Positions 44,331 through 57,570 of a stretch of 64,000 bases of DNA are shown here, one piece after another. The notes below the pieces were generated by a model. The model ran no database searches. It had not been told where the DNA came from and worked only from the letters and a program-made list of their open reading frames with translations. The stretch is taken from the NCBI GenBank assembly GCA_023213395.1, contig CM041465.1:156495741-156559740 (forward strand), written 5' to 3'. Origin of the DNA: Cycas panzhihuaensis (taxonomy: Eukaryota; Cycadophyta). The position numbers and the translations under genes were made by a program. Positions within the stretch are counted from its first letter, which is position 1. Each line of letters begins with the position of its first letter.

Positions 44331-47300
44331 CAACCCATAATGATAATTTGTGGCTTGTTGACTCTGATGCATCATGCCACATGACTGGAAATGAAGAACT
44401 TTTGACTAATATTGAAAAAGTTGCAAGATAAATTGTCACCTTTGGTGACTATGTTACTCTTAATATAAAAGGGGTTGACAAAGCTCCAATTACCTTAGCA
44501 AACCAAGACCCAGATCAAGTTTATCATATAAATAATGTATTTTATATATCTAGAATGACAAGAAACTTATTTCCTATAAACCAAATTGATAAGCAATAAT
44601 TGGATTTATTATTGTATAACAAGCAATGCTTCATTATAAATGAACAAGGATAGGTGATTGCTACAAGACATGAAGAAAATGGACTCCATAAATTGGATAT
44701 CTCACTTGAACCTTCCCATGCCTCTGTCTCATAAATGATGCCCAAAGATTGTTTATGGCATGAAAGACTAGGTCACTTAAACCTAAATAGCATCAAGCTA
44801 ATATTTTGACTTAACATAGTGCATAGTTTGTCAAAGACCTCACAGGAAAAATGCTTTTGTGAAGCTTGTTTAATGGGGAAATAATATCAAGAAGATTTTG
44901 AATCAAACAAAGTGTGGCAGGCTTAAAATTCTTTGGAATTGGTACAATAAGATATCTATGAACAAATATGTCTACATCATTCTTTAATGGAGCATCATAT
45001 TTCATCACTTTTATTGATGAACTTTCAAGAAAAGTATGGGTCTATTTCATTAAGCAAAAATTAGAAACCTTAGCCAAGTTTAAGGAATTTAAACTTAAAG
45101 CTAAAAAAGAAGTTGGATTACCAATCAAAGTCCTTAGGAAAGATAATTATAATGGTGGTGAGTACACATCCAAGGACTCCCCACAATTTTGCAAGAACAA
45201 TGGCATTAAAAGACAATTTTCGACACCTTGTAATCCTCAATAGAATGGAGTAGCCTAAAGGATAAACAAAACACTTGTTAGCAAAGCCAAAGCAATGTTG
45301 GCAACTAAAATTTTGCAATAATTTTTTGGGTAGAAGTAATTAACATAATTGTTTTGTCTTACAAACAAGTGCACTACGAAGGTAATCGAGAATATAATAC
45401 CCATGAAGACTTGGACTAATAAAAAAGCCAACCGTTAGTCACTTAAGAACTTTTGGATGCATTGCATATATGCACATTCCAAAAGAACAAAGAAAGAAAT
45501 TTGATGACAAAAGTCTTAAATACATTTTTATTGGTTATGCTACTTGTTGTAAAGCCTATAAATTATATGTTGTAGTAACTAAGAAGATGCATGAATCATG
45601 AGATGTTGTTTTTGCATAAGACAATAAAGAATTGGATCTTAGTCAAATCCAATTTCCTTAAAGTAAAGCCATAGTTGAGGATTCAGACCTCATTGGTCCT
45701 TCAACATCATATTCACCAAGCACTTCGTCAGTGCCTACTACATCTTTTTTAAAAACTTCTACATCATCCTTAGGTACTTCAAGTCCCAATGATAACATTG
45801 TAAAATTTTCAAGAATTCATGAATCTATTTAGTCCAAGGATATTAAAATCATTCTAATAACAAAGCAAGTGCCAAAATGCTACATTCAAACCATTTCTAA
45901 TGCTCCACAACCTCCAACTAATGCAAAGAGAAAATCCAAAATTTGTCCCAACACCAATTTTGCACTTATGATTGGAGTGCTTTTTGCTCTTGAACCTTCC
46001 ACTTTTAAGGAGGCATATAGTGATGAAAAGTGGAAGCTTGCAATAGATGAAAAAATCTAATCCATCTAGAAAAATGATACATGGGACTTTGTTGAATTGC
46101 CACCTAGCAAAAAAGCAATTGATTGCAAATGGGGATTCAAGATGAAATATCATGTAGATGGGATAGTCCAACATCACAAGGCTCAACTGGTTACCAAAGG
46201 TTTTAAGCAACAAGAAAGCACAGACTATGACAAAACATTTGTATCAGTTGCCCATATGACTACAGTCAGGCTTGTTATGGTCTTAGTTGCGCAATGCAAT
46301 TGGCCAATTTTTCAAATGGATTTCAAGAGTGTTCCTCAATGGTAACTTGACAGAAAAAGTACACCTGAAGCAATGCCCTAGTTATGTTGCTCATGGCAAA
46401 GAGCAACTTGTTTGCAACCACAAAAAGGCTTTGTATGGCCTGAAGTAGGCACCAAGAGAATGGTGTGCTAAAATTGATGATTATTTTTAAAGATGTGGCT
46501 TTAGGCACTCATCATCAAATCCAAATTTGCACATAAAAGTTTGAAGTAAGCAAATAACCATTGTTGTTCTCTATGTGTACGGCTTAATAATCATAGGGAA
46601 TGACAACAACTTGACTGAAAGTCTTCAAGGCAATATGAAAAGCAATTTCAACATGAATGACCTTGTACTGTTTCATTATTTTCTTGACATGAGAGTTTGA
46701 CAACAACTTGGCAACATTTTCATATCCTAAGCCAAGTACACAAAGGAGATTTTGAAAAGGTTCAGAATGGAGGATTGCAAGCCATCTTTTACCCATATGG
46801 AGACATGGACAAAATTGAGAAATGATGAGAAAGCCAAACCTTTTGCTTCCACTCTATATAGATAGTTAGTAGGTAGTCTCATTTATTTGACTAACACTAG
46901 ATCGAAGATAACTTATGAAGTTGGAATATGTTCAAGGTTCATGTCTCAGCTCGGCCAATCACATTGGAATGTTGCAAAGAGAATTCACAGATATTTGCAA
47001 AGTGCTTTGTAGTATGGACTACAGTATAGCCAGAATGACAAACCTTCTTTGGAATGTTCCACAGATGTAGATTAGGCAGGATATCAAGATAGCAAAAAAT
47101 TGTCCTTGGGACATTGCTACAACCTTGGGTTAGCATTAGTTTCTTAGAGTTGCAAGAAATAACCAAACATTTCTCTTTCATTCACGTAAGCAAAATATAA
47201 AGCTACAGTTAGCACAACCATAAAAGTTACTTGGCTTAGAAAGATTCTAGTCAAACTTCAATTTGAATGAACACATCCTATAAATCTCTACTGCGACAAT

Positions 47301-47510
47301 TAAAGTGTACTCAAGATGACTAGGAATCCTATTTTCATGCTCGTATAAAGCATATAGAGGTCCATCACCATTTCAGCAGGGAATATGTGCAAGATGGTGA
47401 GATTGACTTTATCCATAAACGCACAGATCAATGAATTGTCAATATATGTACCAAAGCACTTGGTAGATAGAAGTTTGCAAGATTTAGAGAGGACTTAGGA
47501 GTTTGACTTA
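44331..47510 (+). pseudogene. Copia-E pol: protease, integrase, RT, RNase H
   Basis: The protease site is LVDSDASCHMTG near 44350-44390 (DSG changed to DSD by one G-to-A type change). Pre-integrase LWHERLGHLNLNSIKL is near 44753. The integrase core lies in 44968-45243 (YFITFIDELSRKVWVYF, then RKDNYNGGEYTSK). RT is in 46000-46700: CKWGFKMKYHVDG and LVTKGFKQQESTDYDKTF; the active-site loop reads YVYG near 46580. The RNase H end is HIEVHHHFSREYVQ near 47350. Stops and frame changes are numerous; the element depends on none of its own proteins now. Confidence 0.86.
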
Positions 47511-47533
47511 ATGCTCTAAACATCAAGGGGAGC

Positions 47534-47952
47534 TGATAGGACTTTATGTTTAATGATTAAGTGGTGAATGTATTATTATTTAAGCATTTTATACTTAAAG
47601 TATAATGTGCACCTTTTCTCTAGAGATGTAACTTTAAGTTATAACTTGAGGGTCATGTTTGCTTTTTTCCTTATTGTGCATGTCACTGCATTAGTGACAC
47701 TTGTCATAGCATGCATGCACTCTTTATCACATTATTTATTAGAGGCATTCTCCCTTGTAATGTAACATATATACAATTGTAGAGAAGAGTTGTCGAATAC
47801 AAGATTCTTGGAGTGTAGAACAATTCTACCTCCTCCATTCTTTTATGCTAAGTGCTTGTATGTGATTGTGATTTATTTTCATCATTTCTGTATTTATATG
47901 TTTCAGATCTTTTCATTAAGAATCAAAGCTTAATCTCTCTTTCTTTATCTCA
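47534..47952 (+). repeat. Copia-E 3' LTR
   Basis: 419 bp, TGATAGGACTTTATG ... CTTTATCTCA, preceded by the purine-rich CATCAAGGGGAGC (47521-47533). Confidence 0.88.
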
Positions 47953-50880
47953 TAGATATTGTTCATTATGTAGTGAGCTTTATTCCTTTCTTCTAGGTTT
48001 TATATTGGCTTTAGGTATTTCCTTAGATTAAAGGAATATGGCCCATTTCCAAGTAAACAACTTTGGAGTCTTTTTCTCTTTTTTGATTCTTAGTTTTACA
48101 TTGATTTTTGATCCAAGCCCTCTAGTTATGCCAATCCAATCCCAATTTAACTCTTAAATTGGACTAAAGTAGTTAGAGTACTTTTTTCTACAATACAAAT
48201 TTTGAACAAGTGCTAAAAGTCTTCCACTTCCTTCTTCTGTGTTGTGTATTGTTCTATCCCTAGCCATCCTCCAATTTCCTTTTGACACTTTATGGTCAAT
48301 GCACCTTGATCTAATACTAACCAAAATTGAGTTAGCTTGGGAAGGGTGATGCACCCCATGTGCAACCAATGCATATAAGTGGAATTCTATTTTGGGACTA
48401 TCTATTAACCCTATTCAATATCAGGATTTGAAGGTTACTTTACATAATGGAAGAAATGTTGTACCCCTAATTAACATTGTTTTCAAGTTATAGTTTTCAT
48501 CTACTTGGGATCCATGTTTTCCTATATAGATTCTCCTTGAGCTCAATACAATTTTTTAGGAAAGTGTAAGTCCAGAACCATACTTCAATTCAAGTGTCTG
48601 AATTTCTATATGGTTTAACAGGAGTCCTGCTTCATACAATCATTCCAACAATTGAACATAGTTCTTCCTACAAAGCTTTTCTATGTGGTCAAGATTCTAG
48701 AGCATATATTATATTGTCCCCAACTAACATTTTACCTAGGTGTTTTGATATAATATTATTTTATCTCTATAATTTTTTGACAATTATTTTAGATTTATTC
48801 TCCTAGCATATATCTACAATTTGCTTATGGGTTACAACAAAATTATTCGTTGTTTTTCATATATTCTATGAGCATTAAATTTTAGATTTATTAGAGACAT
48901 ATGTACACCATTACTTGTGCTTTATTAAGCATACGAATATGGCAATGATGATGATTGTATATTAATGAAAACAAAACTTAGTTTGGATTTCTATTAGGGC
49001 TTCATCAACCTAATTCAACCATGTACACAAATTTGCCATGGGTGCTTTGTGAGGCAGAGGTTAGCTAATGGCATCGAGAGATAATTATTGTGAAAGAGCC
49101 ATAAACACGATTACCTACATACCATAGAGCACATGATTATTCCCATTGGGATGATAACTCCACAAAATGGGGCTAGTTTCTTATGAAGACTATAAATCTC
49201 CTTTGGGTGATTGGGGTGGTGCCAAGGATCTCAATGAATACACTTAGAGATGGTAGGTGGACCATGGCCCAACTAAGTCGTAATCAACTATCCAAGAGGG
49301 TGGGCTTATGACCTAGCTCCCACTCAACATTTGTATGAGATAGTACCATGGTAAGGCTAGTACTATAAGAGCTAGGTGTGGTACCAAAGAGCTCTAGGGT
49401 TAGCCTTGAGAAGGATTAAATTTAGGGAAGGTTAATGAACAAGATGTCAAAGGAGTCTTTGACACCATTTTAATCTTCACATTGGTGGAGGTGCTATCAG
49501 ATGGACTAAGATATTACAGAGGGTGGAATCTAACACTCGAGAATGTGGATTAATGTAGATATAGTGCTATGGGCAATATGTAGGAAGGTTCCCTATGGTG
49601 GTGTTTAGAACCCATAACAAGACATATCTCTATGTCATGAGTTATTTAGCTTTCATCACACTTCCTTCTACCTTAATCTTCCACTTGTTTTTTCATTATG
49701 ACTATATATTTGAATGGAATCTAACCCACATATGTTTGTCTGCTCTTGCATATACATATCAAATGCATGTTGTTATAGGTACAATGTCATAGGTCAAAAA
49801 TTAACCATTAACTTGACTTCGAAGTAAGTTTTCTATGTTGAGAAGTCTCAAAGTGAAGCCTTAAGGTTATCATGTGATGGTTTGTGCAAACAATGAGAAA
49901 AAATCTTCTTTAAAGGTGAATTATCTCACATTGGGCAGGATATGGATAGGTGCACAAATATCAAGACAAAATCATAAAATCTTCTCACATACTCTACATA
50001 AGAGGTGGACTATCTTACTATACAATCACATATTGAATTTAAAGAAATGATTCTTCTTTATGATCCATAATGAGAAGATCTCAAGGAGGCAGGAACTAAG
50101 GGGAGTTGTAATGAAGCGTGAAACCACGAGGTCACTAGTGCCATGAAGTAGCATGAATGAAGCCCTATAGGTCATCTTTGTCTGTGAAATGTCAAGGACA
50201 CCAAGGAGCCATGAAGCTATAAAGACAACTATGCCATCCAAGTAAGATGATGATGTAAAAAGGGAAGAATATTAATAGAAAGTTTAAGAGATAAGTATCT
50301 TAATAGACTCTATTTTAAAAGTAAGATTGATTTATTTATTTTTCTAAAATATATCCACAAATTGAGTCTATTTTCAACATACATTTCTATCAAATACATA
50401 GAAATTGAGAAGGAAGAGAGTTGAGCTTTGATGTGACAATAAGGTTTTTTCCAAGAGCAAGCTTTGACCACACTGCCTTTCTTGCATGTCATGGAGATCT
50501 GTCACTATGGTTGCATAGTGGGGAAGTTAATAACTCACAAAGGGAGCCATTATGGTCTTCGAGGCCATACCCCAAACCTACATAGAGTCAAGCTCTAGCA
50601 TTCCTCCTACTCAAACTAATAACAATGTGGAATTTCCAAACAATGGCACAAAAGAGTGCTTGAAAATTCATCCTAAAGATACATGAGGAAGTGAGTTTAT
50701 TATTTTCTAGTAGTTCCTTTGAATAAAAAGTTTGTTTTTGACTTTGTATTTGTGGTTCACTCTAGAATTTTGATTGCTTATTTTTGTAGAAATTCAAAAA
50801 GCATGGAGTAAAACTAAATGAGAAGGATAGACTTATTCAACTTTAAGAAAATTGATTTCTCTAAACTGAAAATAATATCT
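47953..50880. other. 2.9 kb without a recognised gene
   Basis: No gag, pol, LTR pair or exon could be supported. 49000-49600 is richer in G and reads unlike the flanking AT-rich DNA, but without motif. Short open frames (48154-48369 minus, 48594-48806 plus) are unremarkable. Confidence 0.4.
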
Positions 50881-51104
50881 TGTTTTCATAAATTCCTCTC
50901 TTTGTTTACAATGCAAAACTAGTGCTTAGTACAATCCTAAAAAGGAATATTGATCCTAAAGATGGACACATGTGAGGTGGGTGGCATAACCCCCAATGAC
51001 TCACCAAATTCACATATAAAGAGTTTATAATCATTAAAATACAACGGCTACGAGGGAGGCTCATAATCCAAGGTTATGAGCCACATAAACATTAATTTTC
51101 AATA
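50881..51104 (-). repeat. Copia-F 3' LTR
   Basis: Predicted 224 bp. Minus strand starts TATTGAAAATTAATG (TG changed to TA) right after the purine tract AAGGAGGAG (51105-51113) and ends TTATGAAAACA. A TATA-like TTTATATGTG is inside. The size equals that of Copia-G. Confidence 0.65.
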
Positions 51105-51113
51105 CTCCTCCTT

Positions 51114-53400
51114 AATGTTTGTTTCATTTACTCTAACACCTAAACCATCCCTAAAAGTATGAAATCTATCATGTGCCAGTGGTTTGGTGAAGATGCTAGC
51201 GAACTATTCTTTTGTTGGCCTAATCACCATCTTAACCACTCTGTTTTGAATCAATTCATGAATAAAGTGATGGCGCACTTTAATATGTTTGGGGCAAATG
51301 TAAAACACGAGATTCTTCACAATCTTCAATATTTTCTAATTGTCACAGTACAATACCATTGGTTCTAATTGATATAGTCCCATGTCCTCCAAAATTTGTC
51401 ATAACCAAATGGCTTCAGTAGTAGCTATAACCATAGAGTTGTACTTTGTTTCAGTTGAGGACAAAGCAACATTTAATTGCTTTTTACTATTCCATGTGAG
51501 GATAGTTGATCCCAAACAAAAACAACATCTAGAAGTCAACCTTCTGCTTTCTGCACATTTGACCTAATAAGAATCTAAGAATCTTGATAATTTGAAGTTA
51601 TCATTATGCATGAATTCAAGTCCATATTGTATAGTTCCTTTTATGTATTTGATAATTCTATTTGCAGCTTTCCACTAACTTTGCTTTGGCACTGTCATAA
51701 ATCTAGACACCATTCCAACTGCAAATGAAATATTAGGTATGGTAGTAACCAAGTATATTAAATTACCCAATAGTTGTATTTATATCATTAGATCAACATC
51801 TGCTCTGCTATCTTTCATTGTCAATTTGGAACCTATCTCCATGGTGGTAGGCATAGGTTCACTGTATGATAAAGACACGTCTAAGCCTTAGCCATACTTC
51901 CACTCCAATGAATAGTGTAGAATTCCAAGATTCGTCATCTCGAAGAAATGAATAAGATCTGCTTTCAAGTCTGATATCATACTGATATCATTACCTATGA
52001 TCAGTAGATTATCAACATACAACACCACAAACATAACTTTATCATATATGACTTTGATGTGTAGGTTTAAGTTAGTTAGAGATCTCTCAAACCCATCTTT
52101 AAGATAGTAATAATCAATCTTTTCATACCATGCTCCAGGAACTTGTTTCAGGCCATACAAGACCTTTTCTTAGTCAGCATACCAAGAGTGCTTGACCTCT
52201 TTTTACAAAGTGAAATGGTTGCTCCATGTGGACCTCTTCTATCAAATCCCCATTCAAGAATACCATTTGGTGAAGCTGCCAATTGAATTGTGTAGCCATT
52301 TCCACAATGAGACTGATAGTATTCATCTTTGCAACATAAGTGAATATTTCTTGGTAGTTGATCCCTTCTTGTTGCTTAAAGCCTTTCGTTACAAGTCTAA
52401 CTTTAAACTTATCTACAAATCCATCAGATTTAAACTTAGTTCTATAGATCCATTTCCAACCGATTGCATGCTTTCCAACAAGTAATTTAACCAAATCCCA
52501 TGTGGTTCTTCCTAATAGATTGGATTTTAATATCCATAGCATCATTCCACTTCTTCTCTTTGATGGTTTCTTCAATTGTAGATGGTTCATTAGCATCTAA
52601 CACACACCATAAGAGCCATGTTCACCTGATTGAAAGGTTCCACTTTCCCTCGGATTCAGTTAAAACTCTTCAACATCCTCCATAGTTTTCAAATACCATT
52701 TTGGAAGCTTTTTCTTCGAAGATGAAGGTAGAGGTACAAAAGGTTTCTCTATCTTTGGCTTTGACTCTATCTTTAGCTTTTACTCAGATTTAGGTCTTGG
52801 AAATTGAAAGGATTCTGACTCTATTGCTTCACTAATGTGAAATAGCTCATACTCAAGTTGAATAAGATTATATGAAGAACTGCATTCAGGCAGCTCCTCG
52901 ATCTGCTCCTTAACATCAATTGAACCAACATCTATTCTTTCATCTTCATGGAAGATTACATCATGAGTTATATAAAACTTTTTGGTCAACAACTAATACA
53001 CTTTGTATGCTTTGCATTCATCAAAGTATCCAAAAAGGATGCACTTCGTGCTTTTTTCATCCAATTTTCTTCATTTTTCTTTTGGGGTATGCATGTCTGT
53101 TGTACACCCAAAAACTCTCAAATGCCAAATAATTGGCTTCTTGTTTGACCAAGCCTCACTAGGTGTTTTATTTCTAACATTCCATAGAGTGCTTCTATTC
53201 GTCAAATATGTGGTTGTGTTCATTGCTTCTGCCCCTAAAAAGTTTGACACATTCTTGACTTTCATCATATATTTGCTTTTTTCAACCAAAGTTCTATTTA
53301 TCCACTCAACAACTCCATTTTGTTGAGACATGTAAGCAATAGCAAACTATCTCTGGATTCCATAATCCATGAAAAACTGAGAGAATTCATTCAAAGTGTA
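51114..53400 (-). pseudogene. Copia-F pol, C-terminal part: integrase end, RT, RNase H
   Basis: Integrase end 53331-53071: NGVVEWINRTLVEKSKYMM and HLRVFGCTTDMHTPKEK. RT 52596-51888: WKWIYRTKFKSDGFVDKFKV, LVTKGFKQQEGINYQEIF, MYGLKQVPGAWYEKID; the active-site loop is YVDN. RNase H near 51470-51400 reads STETKYNSMVIAT in place of STEAEY. Frame breaks occur between blocks (for example near 52170). The reading continues on the far side of Copia-G at 62192. Confidence 0.85.
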
Positions 53401-53405
53401 CTCAC
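53401..53405. repeat. Left target duplication of Copia-G (CTCAC)
   Basis: Matches 62187-62191; excision rejoins the Copia-F integrase reading. Confidence 0.9.
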
Positions 53406-53629
53406 TATTAAAAACACATTTACAAACAAGGAGTTGATTCAGAGATGAAAGAAACCATTCTTCTTCATTGACTAAAGGAGAGGAGAACCTCTCGTATATA
53501 CATCAAGATTACAATAGAGGGCCTGTGCATGTTGGCCACTTGTTAACATAAAATAAAAGAGGGGTTTATGACACATGACCCTCAACAATAACTTAAGAGC
53601 TTCTAGAGATAAAACATTAACTTTTAACA
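53406..53629 (-). repeat. Copia-G 3' LTR
   Basis: Plus strand TATTAAAAACACATT ... ACTTTTAACA (TG changed to TA). The purine tract on its inner side (minus ATTAAGGGGGGA) is 53630-53641. Confidence 0.9.
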
Positions 53630-53641
53630 TCCCCCCTTAAT

Positions 53642-55485
53642 GTTTTATCCTTTGTTCTAAACTCCTAGCAATCTTTGAAGGTACTGGAATCTGTTTATTC
53701 CTAATGGCTTGGTGAAGATGCCTGCAAATTGATGCTCATTGTTGCAATTTTGAAGATTGACCTCTTTGGCTTGAACTTTCTCGCATATGAAATGATGATG
53801 GACTTCAATATGTTTTGTTCTTGCATGGTAGACCAAATTGTTTGTTAATTTGATAACACTCTAGTTATCACAAAATATAAGAGTAGATTCAGATATTTCT
53901 TGATTCAGGTCTTTGAGCAATTGTTTGAGCCAAATTGCTTCATAAGTGGAACTCACAATTACTTTGTATTTTGCCTCTATAGATGATAAAGCAATGGTTG
54001 CTTGTTTCTTACTACTCTAGGATGTTATGGATGATCCTAAGGTGAAGTAGTACACAGAAGTAAATTTCCTCTCATGATGATCACCAGCCCAATCTAAATC
54101 ACATTATCCTATCAGATTAAGATCATAATTTTTGTCATATCCCAATCCTAGGTCTAAAGTGACTTTGATATACCTTAGAATTCTTTTAGTTACATTCCAA
54201 TGAATGACCTTTGGAGCATGCATGAATCTAGAGACAATTTTGGCTAAATATGACATGTCCAGCCTGGTTGTTAGATATATGAGACTTCTAATAAGATGCC
54301 TGTATAAAATCACATTTACTCCTTGAGTGTCTTCTTCTATTGTCAAAACGCATCCTATCTCCATTGGAGTGAGGTTGGCATTGCAGTCCTCCATATTGAA
54401 TCTTTTTAAGAGATTCTTAGTATATTTTGATTGAGATATAAAGATGGTTTTGTCTTTTTGACTTATTTCAATGCCAAGGTAATAATGTAACTAGCCCATG
54501 TTTGTCATTTCAAATTCATTTTCCACTTGGGATTTTACCCATTTAATTGTTTTTTGATCACTGCTTATAACAATCATGCCATCCACATATACAACGATTA
54601 TGGTGATCAAACCATTCTTTATTTTTGTATAAAGGCTTGGATTAGATTCACATTGACTAAATCCATTCTGCTGAAGGTGGAAATCCAATTTTGCGTACCA
54701 TGCCTGAGGTGCTAGTTTTAGACAATATAGGGTCTTTTTTAACCTGCATACTAAATGTTCTTCTCTTTTTTTCGCATAACCTGGAGGTTGCTCCATGTAT
54801 ACTTCTTCTAATTCTCCATTAAAAAAACACTTTTTACATCAAGCTGAGCAATTTTTCATATGAAGTGAGCTACTATTGCAATAACTGTTTTAACTGTTAT
54901 CATATTAGCTATAGGGGAAAAAGTTTCCTCATAGTCAATCCCTATTGTTTGAGTATACCCTTTTGCTACTAACCTTGATTTCAACTTTTCGACACTGCCA
55001 TCTGATTTTTCCTTGATTTTGTACACCCATTTGCACCCTGCTACTAATTTGTCTTTTGGTGGCTCAATGAGTTCTATTCTTTTTTATGGGCATCATTTTA
55101 GCATCCATGGGATTTTGCCATTTTGAATTATGACATGCTTCATTATAACTCTGAGGTTTGATTGAATAGATTAAGGATTGATGCCTTTGAGATCTTGTTT
55201 TTTGTTCAAAAACTTCTCCTTTTGACTCTTCCAAGGTTTTTAGATACCATTTTGGAAGTTTCTTTGTTTGTTCCCCTGGAGTGCTTTGATCACTATCTTC
55301 AAGGGAGGTAGATTGTCTTGGAGTGTTTTGTTCACTTTCTTCATGAGAGCTAGATCTTTCTGAGATGCTTCCTTCCTATTTGCTCTCATATATGATATTC
55401 TCTCCATGTTCCCTACTTCCTTGAGTACTACTAGTGGAGGATTTTTCTGAGGTATCTTCTCCTTGATTCTCATTTTGGGAGACTT
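53642..55485 (-). pseudogene. Copia-G pol, C-terminal part: RT and RNase H
   Basis: RT runs from about 55150 to 54491 with GYAKKREEHLVCRLKKTLYC, APQAWYAKLDFHLQQNGF and the loop YVDG (second catalytic Asp lost). The linker 54394-54104 has MEDCNANLTPMEIG and SRFMHAPKVIHWNVTKRILR. RNase H continues to about 53660, with an EAKYK-type motif near 53970. The segment 55527-55240 is the hydrophilic integrase-RT spacer, cut by Gypsy-B at 55485. Stops and frame changes are present but fewer than in Copia-2. Confidence 0.86.
55481..55485. repeat. Left target duplication of Gypsy-B (GACTT)
   Basis: Right partner is AACTT at 58984-58988; four of five bases match, the difference being G to A. Confidence 0.65.
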
Positions 55486-56094
55486 TGTAGCATCCCAAAA
55501 TATGGTCAAACTATACCATGTGACCATTCAAATCAAAGGTCTCTGAACCAAGATTCCAACGGTTTAGACAAAAGCCAATTCTGACATAACCATTTGAAGA
55601 TTTCAACCTGTCAATTTTTTGGAAAATTCTGGCCGATTTCTAGTCTTGGTTTTAGGTGGGTTTATACCCATTTTCTGGTTGACTTATATTAGTATCTTTG
55701 GCCACCTATTTAAGGAGGATTTGGGGCCTCATTTGGGCATCTGAGAACCAAGTTTGGACTACTATAAATTTGGCCATAAGGCTGCTATTTACTCACCTTT
55801 AGGGCTTCACTATTTAGAGGGAACCTCGCCTCGAAGAGGGTAGTGATAGTAAGAGCATATTGGCACTTATATCATCGAGTTTCTAGTCCTTCTCTAAAGA
55901 TACACATTGCTGCCCTTGCAAATAGATTTTAGTTGTATTTTGGAAGCATTATTTTCCTTGTTCCAGCTCTTCATCTCCAATTTGTGTCAAGAGGTCTGAC
56001 ACATGTGATCAGAGCACTTCATATTTCCAATAGAGTTGTTATTTTCATAGGATTTTCTCCACAAATTCTAGGACAAGCAAAAGTTCTCGCTTCA
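55486..56094 (+). repeat. Gypsy-B 5' LTR
   Basis: 609 bp, TGTAGCATCCCAAAATATGG ... GTTCTCGCTTCA. Confidence 0.9.
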
Positions 56095-56096
56095 GG

Positions 56097-56108
56097 TGGT
56101 ATCAGAGC
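56097..56108 (+). other. Gypsy-B primer-binding site
   Basis: TGGTATCAGAGC, two bases after the LTR. Confidence 0.92.
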
Positions 56109-56216
56109 TTCATTTCAAAGTAGGAATTTGAAGATAATCTGTAAAAATTCAACTCAATTCCCCCCCTCTTGCCAGGGACAGAAGTAAGATCAGGGAAGAG
56201 TCTTGTCTCCAACAAG

Positions 56217-57570
56217 ATGGTGAACCACCAATCAATAGTAACAGAAGAAGAAGGAAGTAGGATAGAAAAAGTACTATCCCACTTGTCTTTGGAGCTTATC
56301 ACTTCCATGAAAAGCATTTAGGCTTCACTTGAAACTTTAAATAAGATGTTGGATCTATAAGAGGGAGAGTCATCAACAGAGAAACACCAAGACATGGAAG
56401 AAATCAACGAAGAATTCCTAGACCAAGATAACCAGGGGAACAAACAACAAAAGAATTTAAAGAGATTTAAGGGTTTTACCTACAAATGATGGAATTAGAA
56501 GAGTTTCAAATCAAATTAGGGTCTTAGGGAACCAAATCTATATTACAAAAAATTGATCCAAAAAGATCAAGGAACATCTGGAGTTGGTTATTACAAATGG
56601 AAATATACTTCCAAGTGTATGAATTATCAGATAAGGAAAAGATATCAACAACATCTCTACAGTTGTATGGAAGGGCGTTAGAATGGTTTTATTGGTGGTG
56701 AAAGAATAATTTGCGACATCTAGAATCATGGGACTATCTTCAGGCAAGACTAATAAAACAGTACGAAGATTCTTGGAACATCAACTATTTCGCTAAGTTA
56801 ACAAAATTACAACAAAACAAAATAGTCCAAGAATACACCGAGCAATTCCAAATGCTCAGTGTCTAATACTAGAACAAATGCTAGTTGAATACATTTTAGA
56901 GACATACATCAGTGGATTAAAGGGAATAATCAGATTTCTCATTAAGAATATCAATCCCTCAAATATTCATGAGGCAATCCAATATGCAAAGAACGTACAA
57001 GAAGAATTCAAAGAGAATAGGTCTATCTATACGCGCAGAACCAAATCATACTAGCAACAGGGATCCAATCTAAATGGGACTAGATCAGGTATAAAAGTAG
57101 ACCCACCAATGGTAATAAAAGACATGAACAAAACAAGCAAAGTTGAATATCTCAAAAAGGGAACTTGTTTCAAATGTGGAGGGAAGTGGAATAAGGAACA
57201 CCAATGTTCGACAAAGAAGATATTTATGATCAATAATGATAAAGTGGAAATACCAAACAAAGAACAGGAAGAAGTAAATCAGATCCAAGAGGAGGAAGCA
57301 GACATAGATGAACTTTTAGAAGTCAATATTGAGAATGTCCAAATTTCACTACAAGCCATAAAGGGACAAAGTGTTACACCCCAAACCCTTAGGTTCCAAG
57401 CGATGATCAAAGGAGCTTCAGTCACCATACTTGTGGATAGCGGCAACACTCACAACTTCATTGACAAGGCCACAACAAAGAAGCTAGGACTAAAAATACA
57501 ATCTTTGAATACATATCAAGTATCCATAGCAAATGGAAAAACCACTCCTTATGGAGGCTACTATTAGAAG
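56217..57570 (+). pseudogene. Gypsy-B gag and protease
   Basis: Starts MVNHQSIVTEEEGSRIEKVL. Capsid motifs LYGRALEWFYWW (then TGA for Arg) and SWDYLQARLIKQYEDSW follow near 56663-56775. The knuckle CFKCGGKWNKEHQC (57166-57207) has the gypsy CX2CX7HXC spacing. The protease site ILVDSGNTHNFIDKATTKKL near 57427-57490 is intact, and the 57109-57567 segment is open. Elsewhere stops interrupt. Confidence 0.88.

Larger units (their letters stand above)
41560..47952 (+). mobile_element. Copia-E: complete-length Ty1/copia element
   Basis: LTRs 41560-41988 and 47534-47952 enclose leader, gag, protease, integrase, RT, RNase H and a purine tract in copia order. All coding parts are broken. Proteins differ from the Copia-1/2/F/G family and the LTR is about twice as long. 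Flanking pentamers GATAG and TAGAT do not match as a duplication. Confidence 0.9.

Noticed and set aside
48154-48369. 71-codon minus-strand frame as a small gene
   Set aside because: Length expected by chance, no motif, no splice or promoter context that I could support.
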